From assembly GCA_028583605.1 (NCBI GenBank), contig CM053332.1, forward strand, positions 14,186,442-14,250,441: DNA of 64,000 bases, read 5' to 3'. Source of the stretch: Dastarcus helophoroides. Lineage: Eukaryota; Arthropoda; Insecta; Coleoptera; Bothrideridae. This document shows positions 43,648-56,397 of this stretch, in pieces (positions within the stretch are counted from its first letter, which is position 1; the number at the start of each line of letters is the position of its first letter). The notes below the pieces were generated by a model. The model was not told the origin of the DNA and searched no databases. It worked only from the letters and a program-made list of their open reading frames with translations. The translations under genes and the position numbers were made by a program.

Positions 43648-46183
43648 CTGAAACAACATGCAGGTATTATTTACAAGTACAGTGGTGTCCCCTTAAAACG
43701 AATCTTAAGAGACCAAAGAAATAAGTTCGTTATAAGGGAGGTTTATATTAAACAATTATATCAGTACCTTAATTAAAGTTAATTCGTACGTTATAAGCGA
43801 AAGTTGGTAATAAGTGGGTTCGCTATAAGCAAACATTGGTGTATTTTAAACTTCATTCTACGAACAGTGATCAACTATGTACGGAATGGTTTTATGTAGA
43901 ATAGAAACCGATCAAAACCAGATTTTCAAAAGTTTTATATTATTCCAAAAATTTAGATATTGCGACAATACTGCAAAAAAGCCAAAAATTTGAAAAACAG
44001 TCAAAAATTAAAATAATTAATAATGCTTAAAATAAAGTCATTTTTTTAAAAAGTCCTGATTTAAAAAGAAATCGAAATTAAAAAAAAATAAATCGAAAAT
44101 CTGAAAAATTCCAAGATTAAAAAAAACAAATTTCAAGAAAAATTCGTTGTTATAAATATGGCGAAATTCTGAATATAACTGAATTGAAAAGAAAATGTAA
44201 CAGTTTAAAAAAAGTCGAAATCTTGAGAACTCGAGTTGAAATTTTCAAAAAAAAGTCCAAATTTTGATTTCTCAAAATTTTGAAAATAGGATGATATTTC
44301 GTAATGTCGAAAATTTCAAAAAAAGAGGAAATTTTGAAATAATTCAACTTTAAAGAATTCCACAGAGATTTTGAAAGTATTTCGAAATTATCAACGAAGT
44401 CGAGATTTTTCGAGCAGTCGAAATTTTTGGGACAATCGAAACTTTCAACATCGAAATTTCGAAAAAACTCAAAATTTTAAAAAACGGTCCCAAAAAAAAA
44501 AGAACAAATTTTGAAGTCAATATTTTAAAAAGGTATAATTTTAAAATACAATTGAAATTTTACAAAACTCCAACTTTTCAAAAAACTCGAAAATCCTAAA
44601 CAGGTTCCAATTTTGAAAATAAATCGATATTTTGAAGGAGAATCTAAATGTTGAAATAAAACTATAATTTCGAAAATTCAACCTATCAAAAAATTCGACA
44701 TCATCAAAAAAAGTTTAAATTTTCAAAAAAAGCCAAAATAAACGTCGACATTTCCAAAACTCAATTTTTTTAAGTCAAACTTGAAAAAAGTCTGAATTTT
44801 GGATGAAGTCGAAATTTTGAGAAAAAAATCGAAGATTTAAGAAAATGTTATCTACAATTTTGACCCAAACTCAAAACTTTGCAGAAATTTTAATTTGGTT
44901 TTTCAAAAGTGTTACCTTAATTTAAAAGCTTCCATATTTTTTTTTTGAAATTTCGAAACATATTTAATGTAAATTTTGAATCCTCATTTTTTTTAGGAAT
45001 TCGAGAATTTATTTTCAGGAAATAAAATCGAAAGTTTCAATCCAAAGTTGAAAAAATCTACTTTGAAGTCGAAGATTTCATATATAAATTTTTGAAAAGA
45101 TTTACATTGAACATTTCTGGAAAAGTCGAAATTTGGATGAAACAAATTTTTAAAAAGTTTCACAACTTTTCACTTTCTTCCTTAGTGTTGATTTTTTTTA
45201 GCTATATGCCGATTACTATTTTTATCAAGATTTCTTTTGCACTTGAACTCGTTATCGTCTTTAATTAATCAAATAACATATTTTCCAAACTTATTTTATA
45301 TTCTTCCAAAGTTATTCTTATCTTTTAAGTACATATTCAACAGTATTTAGCGCCAAACAATTCGTGGAAAGCAATCGTTAAATGTAATTACATACTTAGA
45401 TACAGATATATGGATTTTACGGTCACTTATTAAATTTTACTTAATATCGGGTGTAACCGACTTAGGGTACATCCCTATTAAATAATACGCTTCACGGTTA
45501 AAGGAAAAAAAAAGTTTTAATTGTGCAGATAAAAGTTTTCAAATTGCCATACTCAACACACTTTACAAACGTCAATTGCTGACGCGAAAATGATATTCCT
45601 ATTTCAGACAATTTCGTCACATGAACAAGCATAAATTTTTCAGCAATAACTCTTTTGACAAACGAAGGGTTGGACCATGGAAAGTTTTGGTCAGTAAAAT
45701 TAAAACATTAATCTAAAATGATTAACGAAACATCAAAAATGATAAGGAGCATTGTAACATTTTCATTGTCTAATGAAAATACTTGTTGAATTGCAACATG
45801 TTATCCGGCAAGAATTCCGTCATCTTATGCAATATTGTACCCAGTTGCAGCAGTTGCGAATGCAGTACATTTCAAATGGGATAGTTTCTAGCATAAAATG
45901 AACCTGTCTCATATTGGTTTATTTAAATCTCGATCCTGCGACTCACATTTCAACATGTGACAACAAAAAAGCCAATAAAAGATGAATGAAAGAAACACTA
46001 TTTCGCAAAGAAGATACAGAGAATATGTGACAACGAACGTAATATTTAAACAGTGAACTCTATTAGAGCTCATTGTATTTAAATGGATTTAAAAAAATAC
46101 TAGCTGAATGTCACCTACCAATATTATTGTTATAATAATGAACTTATGTTGATCAAAAAGCTGTTACGATCAGATTTACTTAC
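43648..46183 (-). other. Akap1 first intron
   Basis: Contains a Tigger-like terminus close to the acceptor (43680), an array block (about 43930-45150), and 1 kb of unique AT-rich sequence up to the donor of the 5' UTR exon. Confidence 0.65.
43680..43845. mobile_element. Tigger/pogo-like terminal fragment or MITE
   Basis: TA followed by cagtggtgtccccttaaaac, then repeated ttcgttataag, acgttataagcg and ttcgctataagc motifs. This is how Tigger-type ends are usually built. No second terminus found. It ends only about 33 bp from the Akap1 splice acceptor. Confidence 0.5.
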
Positions 46184-46230
46184 AGATTCATTCCGGGGCA
46201 AATAACCAACCCTCTCTAAACTGACACCGG
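46184..46230 (-). other. Akap1: Akap1 5' UTR exon and probable transcription start
   Basis: On the - strand a GC-richer stretch contains TCAGT at 46224-46220, the arthropod initiator consensus. It is followed by about 38 bp and a perfect gtaagt donor (46183-46178). The upstream region to 46330 (gtgcgcactgatcg) would be the promoter. The exon could start further upstream. Confidence 0.45.
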
Positions 46231-46329
46231 TATCAGTGGAGGAGGAAAAACGAAGTTTGCCACGAGGAACGAACGATCAGTGCGCACTCGTTACCCAACT
46301 TTAACCTTTTGGTCTAGACTGGGGAAAGA

Positions 46330-46609
46330 GGTCATGAGCAAATAGAAAAAACGTATTTTTGAGTCGCTTTACAAAGGTTTTCTTTTTAATCAGCTTGTAT
46401 TCTTTATTTAATGAAAAAATATTTTCGCCTTTTATCAGGTTTAGATTGTTATTAGTCGCTACAATTATCTAAGAATCTACGTAATAAACTCGTACACTTT
46501 AAATACTAACAGGCAAAAGTACAGCATAAACCTGTGGGTCTAGAAGCATAAAATTTTGCACGTAAGTTCCTTACATAATATAGCATAGCAATAAATAAAT
46601 GATTTTTCA
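46330..46609. other. Intergenic, no gene
   Basis: AT-rich sequence upstream of Akap1. Nothing recognised. Confidence 0.5.
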
Positions 46610-46835
46610 AATTGGAGTCCCCAAGAGTATTAAATAGGGGATGAACATTTGTATGGAAGCTCGTAATTATTTTAGTCAGAAATTTGTAAATTGGTGTTTA
46701 GGTTTTAATTTAATAAATAAGTCAGTTGTGTGAGAGTTCCTAGATGAAAGAAACTCTGAAGATGACAGCTTGGCTGTCGAAACGCGTTAGAGCAACCTTT
46801 CTTGGTTTCAGGAGACAAGTTCTGTATTTCAAGGA
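46610..46835 (+). repeat. Interspersed repeat ending in a hammerhead-like hairpin
   Basis: Starts near ttaaataggggatgaacatt and ends near caggagacaagttctgtatttc. Related fragments are at 8720-8880 (left half), 20084-20215, 21775-21895 and 48778-48830 (right half). The right half carries the hairpin described next. Confidence 0.6.
46751..46800 (+). ncRNA. Degenerate hammerhead-like motif
   Basis: CTGAAGA (46756-46762), an extra T, a 6-bp stem (GACAGC/GCTGTC) with a 3-nt loop, GAAAC, then GCGTT. The stem I pairing is only partial and the extra base breaks the junction, so self-cleavage is doubtful. Confidence 0.4.
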
Positions 46836-46935
46836 AATTAGAAACAAAAATTGAAATTATTTTCAAAAAGCGTACATTTTCAAAATAAAGCCGTAATCTT
46901 AAAAATACTGGGGGAAAAACGAATTTGTCTTAGCA

Positions 46936-47472
<537 letters not shown>

Positions 47473-49170
47473 ACAATGACAAAGTTAAAATTTCAAAAAG
47501 GTCTATATTTTGAGAAAAATAGATTTAAAAAAAAAGGAAATTTGAAACAAAAATTGAAATTATTTTCAAAAAGTGTACATTTTCAAAATAAAGTCGTAAT
47601 CCTAAAAATACTTTGGGGGGAAAACGAATTAAAAAAAAACATAGAAATAAGGTGAAAGTTAAAAAAAATTCTGAATTTTTGAAAAGTCGAAATTTATAAA
47701 AAATTGACTTTTTGAAAGAAACCTTAAATTTTAAAGTCAAGTTTTGAAAAGGAATAAAGTTTGCAAAAAGTCCAAATCTTGAAAAATAGTTGAAATAAAA
47801 AAAAAGAAAGTTCAGCTTTCAAAAACTAAACACTTAAACATTGAAAATTCGGAAAAAAATTTCGAAGAAGTCAAAATTTCCCGCTAAATTCGAAATGTTG
47901 TAAGAAAACAAACTAAAATTTGCAAAGTCAAAAACAAAAAGTCAAAATTTTCAAAAAAAAAGGTGCAAATTTTTATAAATGTCAAAACCTTAGAGAAACA
48001 CTCGAAAGTCTAAAAATCAGCCAAAGACTTGGCCCAAAGCCGAAATTTTGGAAAAAAATTGAAATTTTTGGAGTATTAATTTTGAAAAAATCCAATCCTT
48101 GTCAGAAAAGTATAATTTTTAATAAATCGAATTTTTTAAAAATGCTAGAACTTTGAAAAAATCAAATTTTGGACAAAGTTGGAAAAAGTCTAACAATTTT
48201 TCAAAAAAGCCAAAATTTTAAAAAAGTTAAAAACATTTGAAAAAAGTCTAAATTTTGGACAAAGTTAAAAACAGTGAAATATTTTTTGAAAGTCGAAATT
48301 TTAATAGTCAAAATTTTTAGGAAAAGAGATCAAAAAATACCACAAAAGTGAAATTAAAAAAAAAGGAAGTTCAGCTTTTAAAAACTAGATATTTAAAAAA
48401 AGATTGGAAATTTGGAAACATTTTTTCGAAGAAGTCAAAATTTCTCACCATATTCGAAATTTTCAAAAACAAAAACTGGTCACAATTAAAGTCACATTTT
48501 TCAAAAAAAAAAGGTACACATTTTTATAGATGTCAAAACTTTAGAGAAAGTCGAAAGTCTAAAAAATAGCCCAAGACCTGGCTCAAAGCCGAAATTTTAA
48601 AAAAATTCGACATTAACAAAAAAGACGAAAATTTGGAAAAAAGTTGAAATGTTCGGAGTATCAAATTTGACTTGTCAGAAAAGTACAAATTTCAAAAAAA
48701 AGTCGACTTTTTTAAAAGGCCAGAACTTTGATAAAAGCTTAAAATTTGGAAAAAGACCAGAAATTGAAATACAGAACAGGGGACAAGTTCTGTATTTCAA
48801 ATTTTGAAGGTAACCAAAGACCAGTCCGTTCTATCAAAAAAAAAGACCAGAACTTTGAAAAAAGTCAAATTTTGGACAAAGTTAAAAAAATAACAATTTT
48901 TGTAAAGAGTCGAAATTTTAAAAAAAGTTAAAATATTTAAAAAAAAATCGAAATATTGGACTAGTTAAAAACAGTAAAACATTTTTTGAAAGTCGACATT
49001 TTTAGTAAAATAGATCAAAAAATTCGACAAAAGTGAATCTGTTTTTAAAAAGTGGAAAATAGGAAATAAAATCGAAATTTTGAAGAGTCAAAGTTTTAAA
49101 AAAAGTCAAAACTTTGGCAATAGTTGAATACATTAAAAAATTTAAAAAAATCGAAAAATTGGAAATTTAA
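47473..49170. repeat. Degenerate array, A-rich on +
   Basis: The array resumes after the microsatellite. An inner unit of about 0.55 kb repeats (aaagttcagctttcaaaaac at 47806 and its match near 48365). A piece of the hammerhead-like family (ggggacaagttctgtatttc) lies at 48779. Confidence 0.8.
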
Positions 49171-49380
49171 TCTTCATTATGTCAGATAATTTCAATTTTC
49201 TGTACAGAATACAATGGTCTACAAGTGTATCAGAGGAACCAGAGTAATAACTTCTAGTTAGTGCTATTCCAGTTTTTTTCACAGTCCAATAGATGGCGTT
49301 AGACTTAGAAATCACATGGACGAAGTCCAGTAATTTTAAGCATACTTGCCGGAACATTTGGCAGCATTCTAGTTGGGTAT

Positions 49381-49425
49381 ACCGAACTGACAAGATCTAA
49401 TAAGATCGAAACTAGTCTGGTTCCC
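49381..49425 (+). ncRNA. Degraded hammerhead ribozyme
   Basis: CTGACAA (49387-49393), GATC stem with TAATAA loop, then GAAACTAGTC identical to the 22340 ribozyme. The catalytic G8 of CTGANGA is A and stem I pairs poorly, so it should be inactive. It shows the family has more than one copy here. Confidence 0.6.
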
Positions 49426-49639
49426 ACACTGAGAATCTAACCTATTGGGGTCTGTACATAGTTCTGCAGAATTGAATACATCACATACAAATAAGTGACA
49501 TTTTCAACCCTTACTTCGTAGAATTCTTTAATACTCATAACTAATAAACTTTATTAACGATTTTGTTGCATTTTTATCTTTAATAAAGTTTATTAGTTAT
49601 GAATACATCATATACAGTTATAAATCTTAGAAGTTAAAA

Positions 49640-50840
49640 ACTTCTACCAACATTTTCTTTTAAGCACTAATTAACGTTCTTCTTTCTAATTTCAACAAAA
49701 ATTACATCAAATGTTTTCGTAAAGTAATCTTCATTTATACTTTCTTTAGCTTCCTATATTTTGAAGGTTCTTACAGATGCGAAGGATCAAAGTGACTATG
49801 AGTATTATCGAGTCTATTATAAAGTAATTCTAAACATCAATAGTGTTTAAAGTGGTTTTTATAAAAAAAATGGAAAACTAGTTTCATATAAAATTAAAAG
49901 AATATTTTGGTCTCAAACCTCTTATATCCTTTATATAATTCGCTTCGTGTTTATTTAAAGGAATCGGTGGCATTTGCGAAATATTTTGAGTTGAGTTACC
50001 GATTGAATTAATAAAAATACAAAAGCAGCGATAAAAATCGAATCAAGCTCGCTTCGTTTTGGAATGTTAGTAAACGCCAGTTAGCAATGTGCTCAAATCT
50101 ATAAAACATTTCTGCATTATGCGGAAAGTTACACGGTATGAAAGGAGTTTCAACTTCAACGCTCCATTAAACCATTGTGGCTTTTTTGCTGTGCCTCCGG
50201 CAATCAAGAGAACGATTGCAGGTCTTCTCGATGTTTCTTAGCTTTTAAATAAACCAGTTCACCACATTATTTGCTCGTTTAATTTCGGTACGGTTATTTT
50301 GATTTAATTGCAAAAACATTATGTTGCTATTTACTTAACACCCATCGACGATTCGGCCATAATGCGACATTATTTTTTTGCAGCAAAGTATTTTTATCAA
50401 AATGTAAATATTTTTCGGTTATCTGCGCTATGTTTATACAGAATATCACGGTCGAACCTAAAATTCAGGTAGTTTAAAATTATACCGATCCTCCAAATAG
50501 ATTTTCTATTAATTGAATTATTCGAGATAAAATAGATAACGCGTTATGTAACATGTATAATATAACGATTTTATTTAGAATTGGTTTTTTATCCAATTTT
50601 TTAACTCGTCTGGTACTTTACTCAAAATTTTAAATACTGTTAATAATTAGTTTCACTTTTTTTGAAACATTCTAGTTAACCTCGTTTTTTTTCCTCGTAA
50701 TTTTCAGAATATTTTTTTCCATAAATTGTGAGTCAATTTTAGAGACGTCGACCCCAAAATTTAGAGTTTAGACTTTCAATTTCATTTTCCCACAAAAGTT
50801 TGATTAGAATCTCTAATTCAGATTTTTACTTAAATTTTAC
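49640..50840. other. Intergenic; nothing recognised
   Basis: AT-rich sequence without array periodicity and without a convincing reading frame. Confidence 0.5.
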
Positions 50841-50841
50841 T

Positions 50842-51369
50842 CCATTTTGATAAGTTTTAGTAAGAAGATTTTACCCCGAAGGTGATGAATTTGGGAAAAT
50901 GCTAATACAACAGACTTTTGTTTAAAAACTGTAGCCTAAACTTGATTTCCATGCTTAACTTCAAAGAGGGAATTTCCGTAGAAAATTTGATTCCTTATTT
51001 AACCCTCTTAGGGAATGAATTTCCAAAAATTCCTTTTTGGTGCTCACCTACGTTATGGAGCTAAAATTTCGCGCTAAGCCACCAGTTTAGATTGTCCATT
51101 GTTTGTCATTTTGATACGTTTTATTAAGAAGATTTTACCCCGAAGGTGATGAATTTGGGAAAATGCTAATACAACAGACTTTTGTTTAAAAACTGTAGCC
51201 TAAACTTGATTTCCATGCTTAACTTCAAAGAGGGAATTTCCGTAGAAAATTTGATTCCTTATTTAACCCTCTTAGGGAATGAATTTCCAAAAATTCCTTT
51301 TTGGTGCTCACCTACGTTATGGAGGAACTTTCAGCTAAAATTTAGTTTAGGTTGTCCATTGTTTGTCAA
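50842..51369. repeat. Tandem duplication, unit about 264 bp
   Basis: 50861-51060 recurs base for base at 51125-51324 as far as I can compare. Flanks of the unit also match with small indels (ccattttgata, ttgtccattgtttgtca). Recent origin. Confidence 0.88.
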
Positions 51370-51399
51370 TCAAGCTATAGATTTTGAAACTTCGACTTT

Positions 51400-53910
51400 T
51401 GTCCCTGTTTTTAAATAAATTTTGTATCAAAATTTCGATTTTTTTCTAACAATTTCAAGATGTAAAACTTAGACTTTTGTTCCTATTTTTAAATAAATCT
51501 CGTATCGACATTTCGAGTTTTTTCTAATAATTTCAAGATGATGCTTTTAATATTAACTTTTTTCTTGAAACTTATTCCATGAACTCAATTTTCGACTTAA
51601 ATCTTGAAAGTTCGCTTCTTTTTGATCGAATGTTCGACTTTGAACTCGAGATTTTTTCTTTATATATTTTGTTTGTTTTTTTTTAGACACTGTGACTTTA
51701 TACCGAAGTCCCAATTCTTTTCTAAGAATTTTAAGCCTGCAAAATTTTTAGTCTTGAAATTTCGACCTTTGTAGACACCTATCCTTAATTTTGAAATGTC
51801 GACTTCAATATCTCAATGTCGAGTTTTTTTCTCAAAATTTTGTCAAACGGTTTTTTCTATGAAGGTCTAACTTATTTGAAAATTTCACTTAAATCTTGAA
51901 AGTTCAAACTGATCGAATGTCAAATTCCTTTTTTGAAAATTCAAATTTATTTTTCAAAAAATTTGGACTTTCTCGAGGTCGCAACTTTTTATCTAAATCT
52001 GACTTTTTATTAAAAAAAAATTTACTCTTCTTGAAAATATCACTGAAAAATTTTACTTTTTTTTTGAAAATTGCACTTTTCTGAAAACTTGGATTTTTAA
52101 AATTTCGACTTTTTAAAAAGATTTGGAGTCTTTTTTTCATTTTTTGAAAATGTCGACCTTTTGTTGTGATTTTTTTTGAAAAGTTTATATTTCAAATTTG
52201 ACTTTTATATCAAAAATTCAAAACTGAACCAAGGCTTTTTGCCTAAAATTTTTTGCACCAAAAATTTCGAGGTTTTTTGAATAAATTTTATGATAACAAG
52301 AAAGATTCTTTTTAGAATACAAAATTTCGCTTTTTGCAGACATTTTATCTCTTAATTTTTGAAATGCTGATTTTAGAAGTCGAGTCCTTCTGTCAAAATT
52401 GCGAAAAATGTTTTTTTATTACTACCGAATTTTTATGTGAAATTTCATCTTTTAACTTGAAAGTTCGATATTTCTGATCAGAATTTCAAATTTCAGACGC
52501 TTTGTAGATATTCTTACTCATAATTTTTGTAAAGTCGATTTTAATCTGTAAACGTTTCTCTCAAAATTTTGACAAATGTTTTTTATGAATATGGAACTTA
52601 TTTTGGAAATGTAAAATTTGGAAAGTTCTTTTTTATGGAAATTTAGTTTTGAAAATTCTGATTTTAGAAGTCGAGTCTTTCTGTCAAAATTGCGAAAAAT
52701 GTTTATTTTATTACTATTTTTTAAATTGTTGATTATTTTTTTAATTCTGAAGTTATTTTAAAATTTCGAATTTTTTGTTAAATCCTTACTTTTTCAAAAT
52801 TGCATTTTTTAAGTTAAATTAAAACACTTTTAAGAAGTGGCTTTTTTGAAAATTTCGATTTTTCATTAAAAAAAATTGAAATATTCTTGAAATGCATCTT
52901 TTGAAATTTTCCAATTGTCTTCAAAATTTCGACTTTCTTTTTAAACATTTCGATATTTTTCAATTATCAACATTATTTAAAAATTTTGTCCTTCTTGAAA
53001 TTTTGACTATATTTCAAAACTTCGACCTTTTTTGAAAATCTTTACTTTGGTCAAAATTACAATTTATCTTCAAATGAAATTAGTACGATTTCAAAAATTT
53101 CGCCTTTTTTTTTGAAAATTGGATATTTTCAAATTTTTTTAAAAATTTTGTCTTGAACTTTTTTACTATTTTTTTTAATTTCCACATTTTTGGAAATTTT
53201 GACTTTTTATGAAAATGTCGATATTTTTCTAAATTTTGACTTTTGAAATTTCGATTCAAAATTCCGACTTTCTCGAAAATTTGAAATGTTTTGAAAATTT
53301 CGTTTTTTAAAAGATTTCGAATTCTTTTTTTTTAATTAGTGACTCAAAAATGTTCAAAATTTGATATTTTCTCAAAATTTCGCTTTTTTTAAATTCTGAT
53401 TTTTATAAACTTTGGCATTTTTACAAAATTTGCCTGACGTTTAAAAAAAAAATTATCGAAATTTAGACTTTTTTGAAAAACCTGAAATTTTTATGAAAAT
53501 TTCAACGTTTCAAAATTAAGCCTTTTCATTTAATTTCCAAAGTTCCTCAAAATATTAGGTTATTTTTCAAAATTTTGGATATTTTAAAAATTCGTCCTAT
53601 TTTTCAAAATGCCAAAATTTGTAATAAACCAGATGCTATTTTTAATAAATCTTAGTTTTTTTCCGAAACTGGAGTTTTTTTGCCATTTCATAAGAAATAA
53701 TTAAAGAAATTAGCCGAAGAAAGACCAATCAAAAAACAGTGTTAGAAACTTCGAGACGAATTGTCGAGTTTTTCCTCGAAATTTCGCCTTCAATCTCGAA
53801 ATATCAACCTTTTTCTCGAAATTTCAGGAGTGAAGTCAAAATTTCGACCTTAATCTCAAATTTCGACTACAACATGGAAATTTCGAAAAAAAAGTCGAAA
53901 TTTTGGTTAT
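51400..53910. repeat. Degenerate array, T-rich on +
   Basis: 2.5 kb of the array in reverse orientation (tttttgaaaatttcgac), switching to A-rich in the last 60 bp before the DD41D element. Confidence 0.8.
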
Positions 53911-54694
53911 CAAAAATTGAAATAACTGACCACACTCTACCGTCATTCGTGTATACAGGGTGAGTCACTAAGCGGGAATCGGTCTTTGGTAGGCGTATCG
54001 TTCAAAATATTGAAAAATGTTTTGAATAAAAGTTGTTCGAAATAAAGTTCTCCACAACCTAAAATTATTGCCAAGTATGGCGGCCTGCCGGTTGCACCGA
54101 AAATGAACACAACTTTCTTATTTTAAATAGAACACCCTATGTATTTTTACATTTTTGGATTCCTTGTTAAAAATGAATATGAATTTATTAAGACGACATA
54201 GGCCCTTAGTTGAACCGTTTTCGCGTAATTTAATTTTTTTGGTTAAATTTGACGATTTCGGAGCTTGACGCCATTAACGATATTTTCCAAACGCAATGAC
54301 TCAGAGTTGTGTGGCATACAGTTTTGGATTCAGGAAGAAATGGAGTATTTGTTTACGTCTTTGCTGTTAGCAAGATTTCTTAAATTTCTTCACATCCGTC
54401 GACTCAATTCTTCAGTGGTTTAAACATGCATAACTTAATTTTTTCAAATGGAACCACCTATCTTAGATTATCTTATCGGATGCGAAATTAAATTACCTTT
54501 TTTTTTGGTACCAGGTATTGCCACCTCCGTCCAATAATTTTTGAGAAATTTAGAATTTTGTAAAAATTTTAATTAATTTCGTATTATCGCGTTAGCCCTG
54601 GATGTCGCGGTTTTGTTTCGTTTCGTTTGTCCGGCAATAACTGACAGTTTATCTCATTGTTGTCGCGAGGTCTTGGTATTAGTACTGAAAGACA

Positions 54695-55753
54695 ATGTTT
54701 TCTCAAGAAGAATTGGTCGATATGGTTTACGCCTTGGGCAGTGCTGACAGAAATCCATTTCTTGCCTCAAGAATTTATGCCCAACGCTTTGCCGATCGGA
54801 TACATCCAAATTCAGCGGCATTTGCTTAATTGAGAGAGAGGTTTGAGCGAACTGATAGTACGAAATACGAGAAAAAGGAGCGTAGAAAACCAACGACGCA
54901 TGAAGAAAACCAAGTTTTAGTAGCGGCTGCTGTTGTCCAAGATCCGCATTTAAGTACCAGAATAATAAGCGCGGAATTACAAATAAGTCAAACCTCGGTT
55001 TCACGAATCTTGCGTAAAAATAAGTTTCATCCGTATCGTGTCCAGCTAGTACAGGAACTCAATCAAGCTGATTTCAACAACCGAATGCAGTTTTGTGAGT
55101 GGGCGTTACGAAAACTACAAGAACAAAATGACTTTTTGGACAATGTACTATTTACCGACGAATGTACATTTCATAAGAACGGCTTCGTGGGAAGACGCAA
55201 CTCCCATTACTACCACACTGAAAATCCTCATTGGATAAGGCCCTTAGACCATCAGCATAGGTGGTCTCTGAATGTTGGGGGTGGTGTCATAGGAAGATTT
55301 GTTGTCGGACCACACTTCTTCAATGAACATTTGAATGCCAACAATTACATGCATTTTTTGCAAAATCAATTACCCGAAATGATAGACAATTTGCCTCTTG
55401 CTGTCGTGCAGCAAATGTGGTTCCAACATGATGGGGCACCGGCACATTATGGAAGGGATGTAAGGGAGTTCCTCAATACACAATTCCCTAACAAGTGGAT
55501 AGGAAGAGGAGGTCCAGTGGCATGGCCCGCAAGATCACCGGATTTAACTAAGCCAGACTTTTTCTTGTGGGGTCATGTTAAGCAAGTTGTGTACCAGGAA
55601 CCACCAACTACCCGAGAAGACATGATGGACCGGGTTCGTGTTGCTTTCCAAAATATCAATGAAAACGTCTTGGTGGATGTGAACAATTCTTTGCTACAGA
55701 GACTGCGCATTTGCCATCGTGAAGCTGGTGGTTATGTTGAACATTTAATTTAA
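54695..55753 (+). pseudogene. DD41D transposase with one in-frame stop
   Basis: ATG at 54695: MFSQEELVDMVYALGSADRN, a DUF4817-type N-terminal helix-turn-helix, then TAA at 54827-54829 where the inverted copy has Lys. It stays open from there to TAA at 55751-55753. The second HTH is LQISQTSVSRILRKNKFHPY. Catalytic residues are all present: LFTDECTF, WFQHDGAPAHYG and LTKPDFFLWGH, with 41 residues between the last two Asp. The full-length frame needs only the one codon change. Such DD41D elements are related to the rosa group of mariners. Nearly intact, so recent. Confidence 0.9.
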
Positions 55754-56085
55754 TGTTATTATTACCATTGTTTATGTATTCTTCTTAATATTTGTTGCAA
55801 CTTACTGTTACCGATTTGTTTATTGTTTATTTACTTTCTTTAATGCTTTACACTGAAATCCAATGATGATTTTCAGTATCGTGGTGTATCGTTTCCTTCC
55901 CACGAAGCGGTTCTTAAAAAATGTTTGTACATTCGTCGGTAAATAGTACAATGTCCGAAATGGTCATTTTGTTCCTGCAGATTATGTAACGTCCATTCAC
56001 ACAACTGCATCGATTGTTAGTCAGCTTGATTGAGTTCTTGCACTAGCTAGGTGTGATACGGATGAAACTTGTTTTTACACAACAA

Positions 56086-56397
56086 TCATGAAACCGATTT
56101 TTGGCTTATTTGTAATGTCACACTTATTCTTCTGGTTCTTAAGTGCGGATCTTGGACAACAGCAGCCGCTACTAAAACTTGGTTTTCTTCATGCGTCGTT
56201 GGTTTTCTACGCTCCTTTTTCTCGTATTTCGTACTACCAGTTCGCTCAAACCTCTCTCTCAATTTAGCGAATGCCGCTGAATTTGGATGTCTCCGATCGG
56301 CAAAGCGTTGGGCATAAATTCTTGAGGCAAGAAATGGATTTCTGTCAGCACTGCCCAAGGCGTAAGCCATATCGACCAATTCTTCTTGAGAAAACAT
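56086..56397 (-). pseudogene. Inverted copy of the transposase N-terminus
   Basis: Reads MFSQEELVDMAYALGSADRN, HPNSAAFAKLRERFERT, HEENQVLVAAAVVQDPHL, and stops after LQISQKSVS. It has Lys at the position of the stop in the other arm, so it was copied before that mutation or from another element. The remaining arm to about 55853 is frameshifted. Confidence 0.9.
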
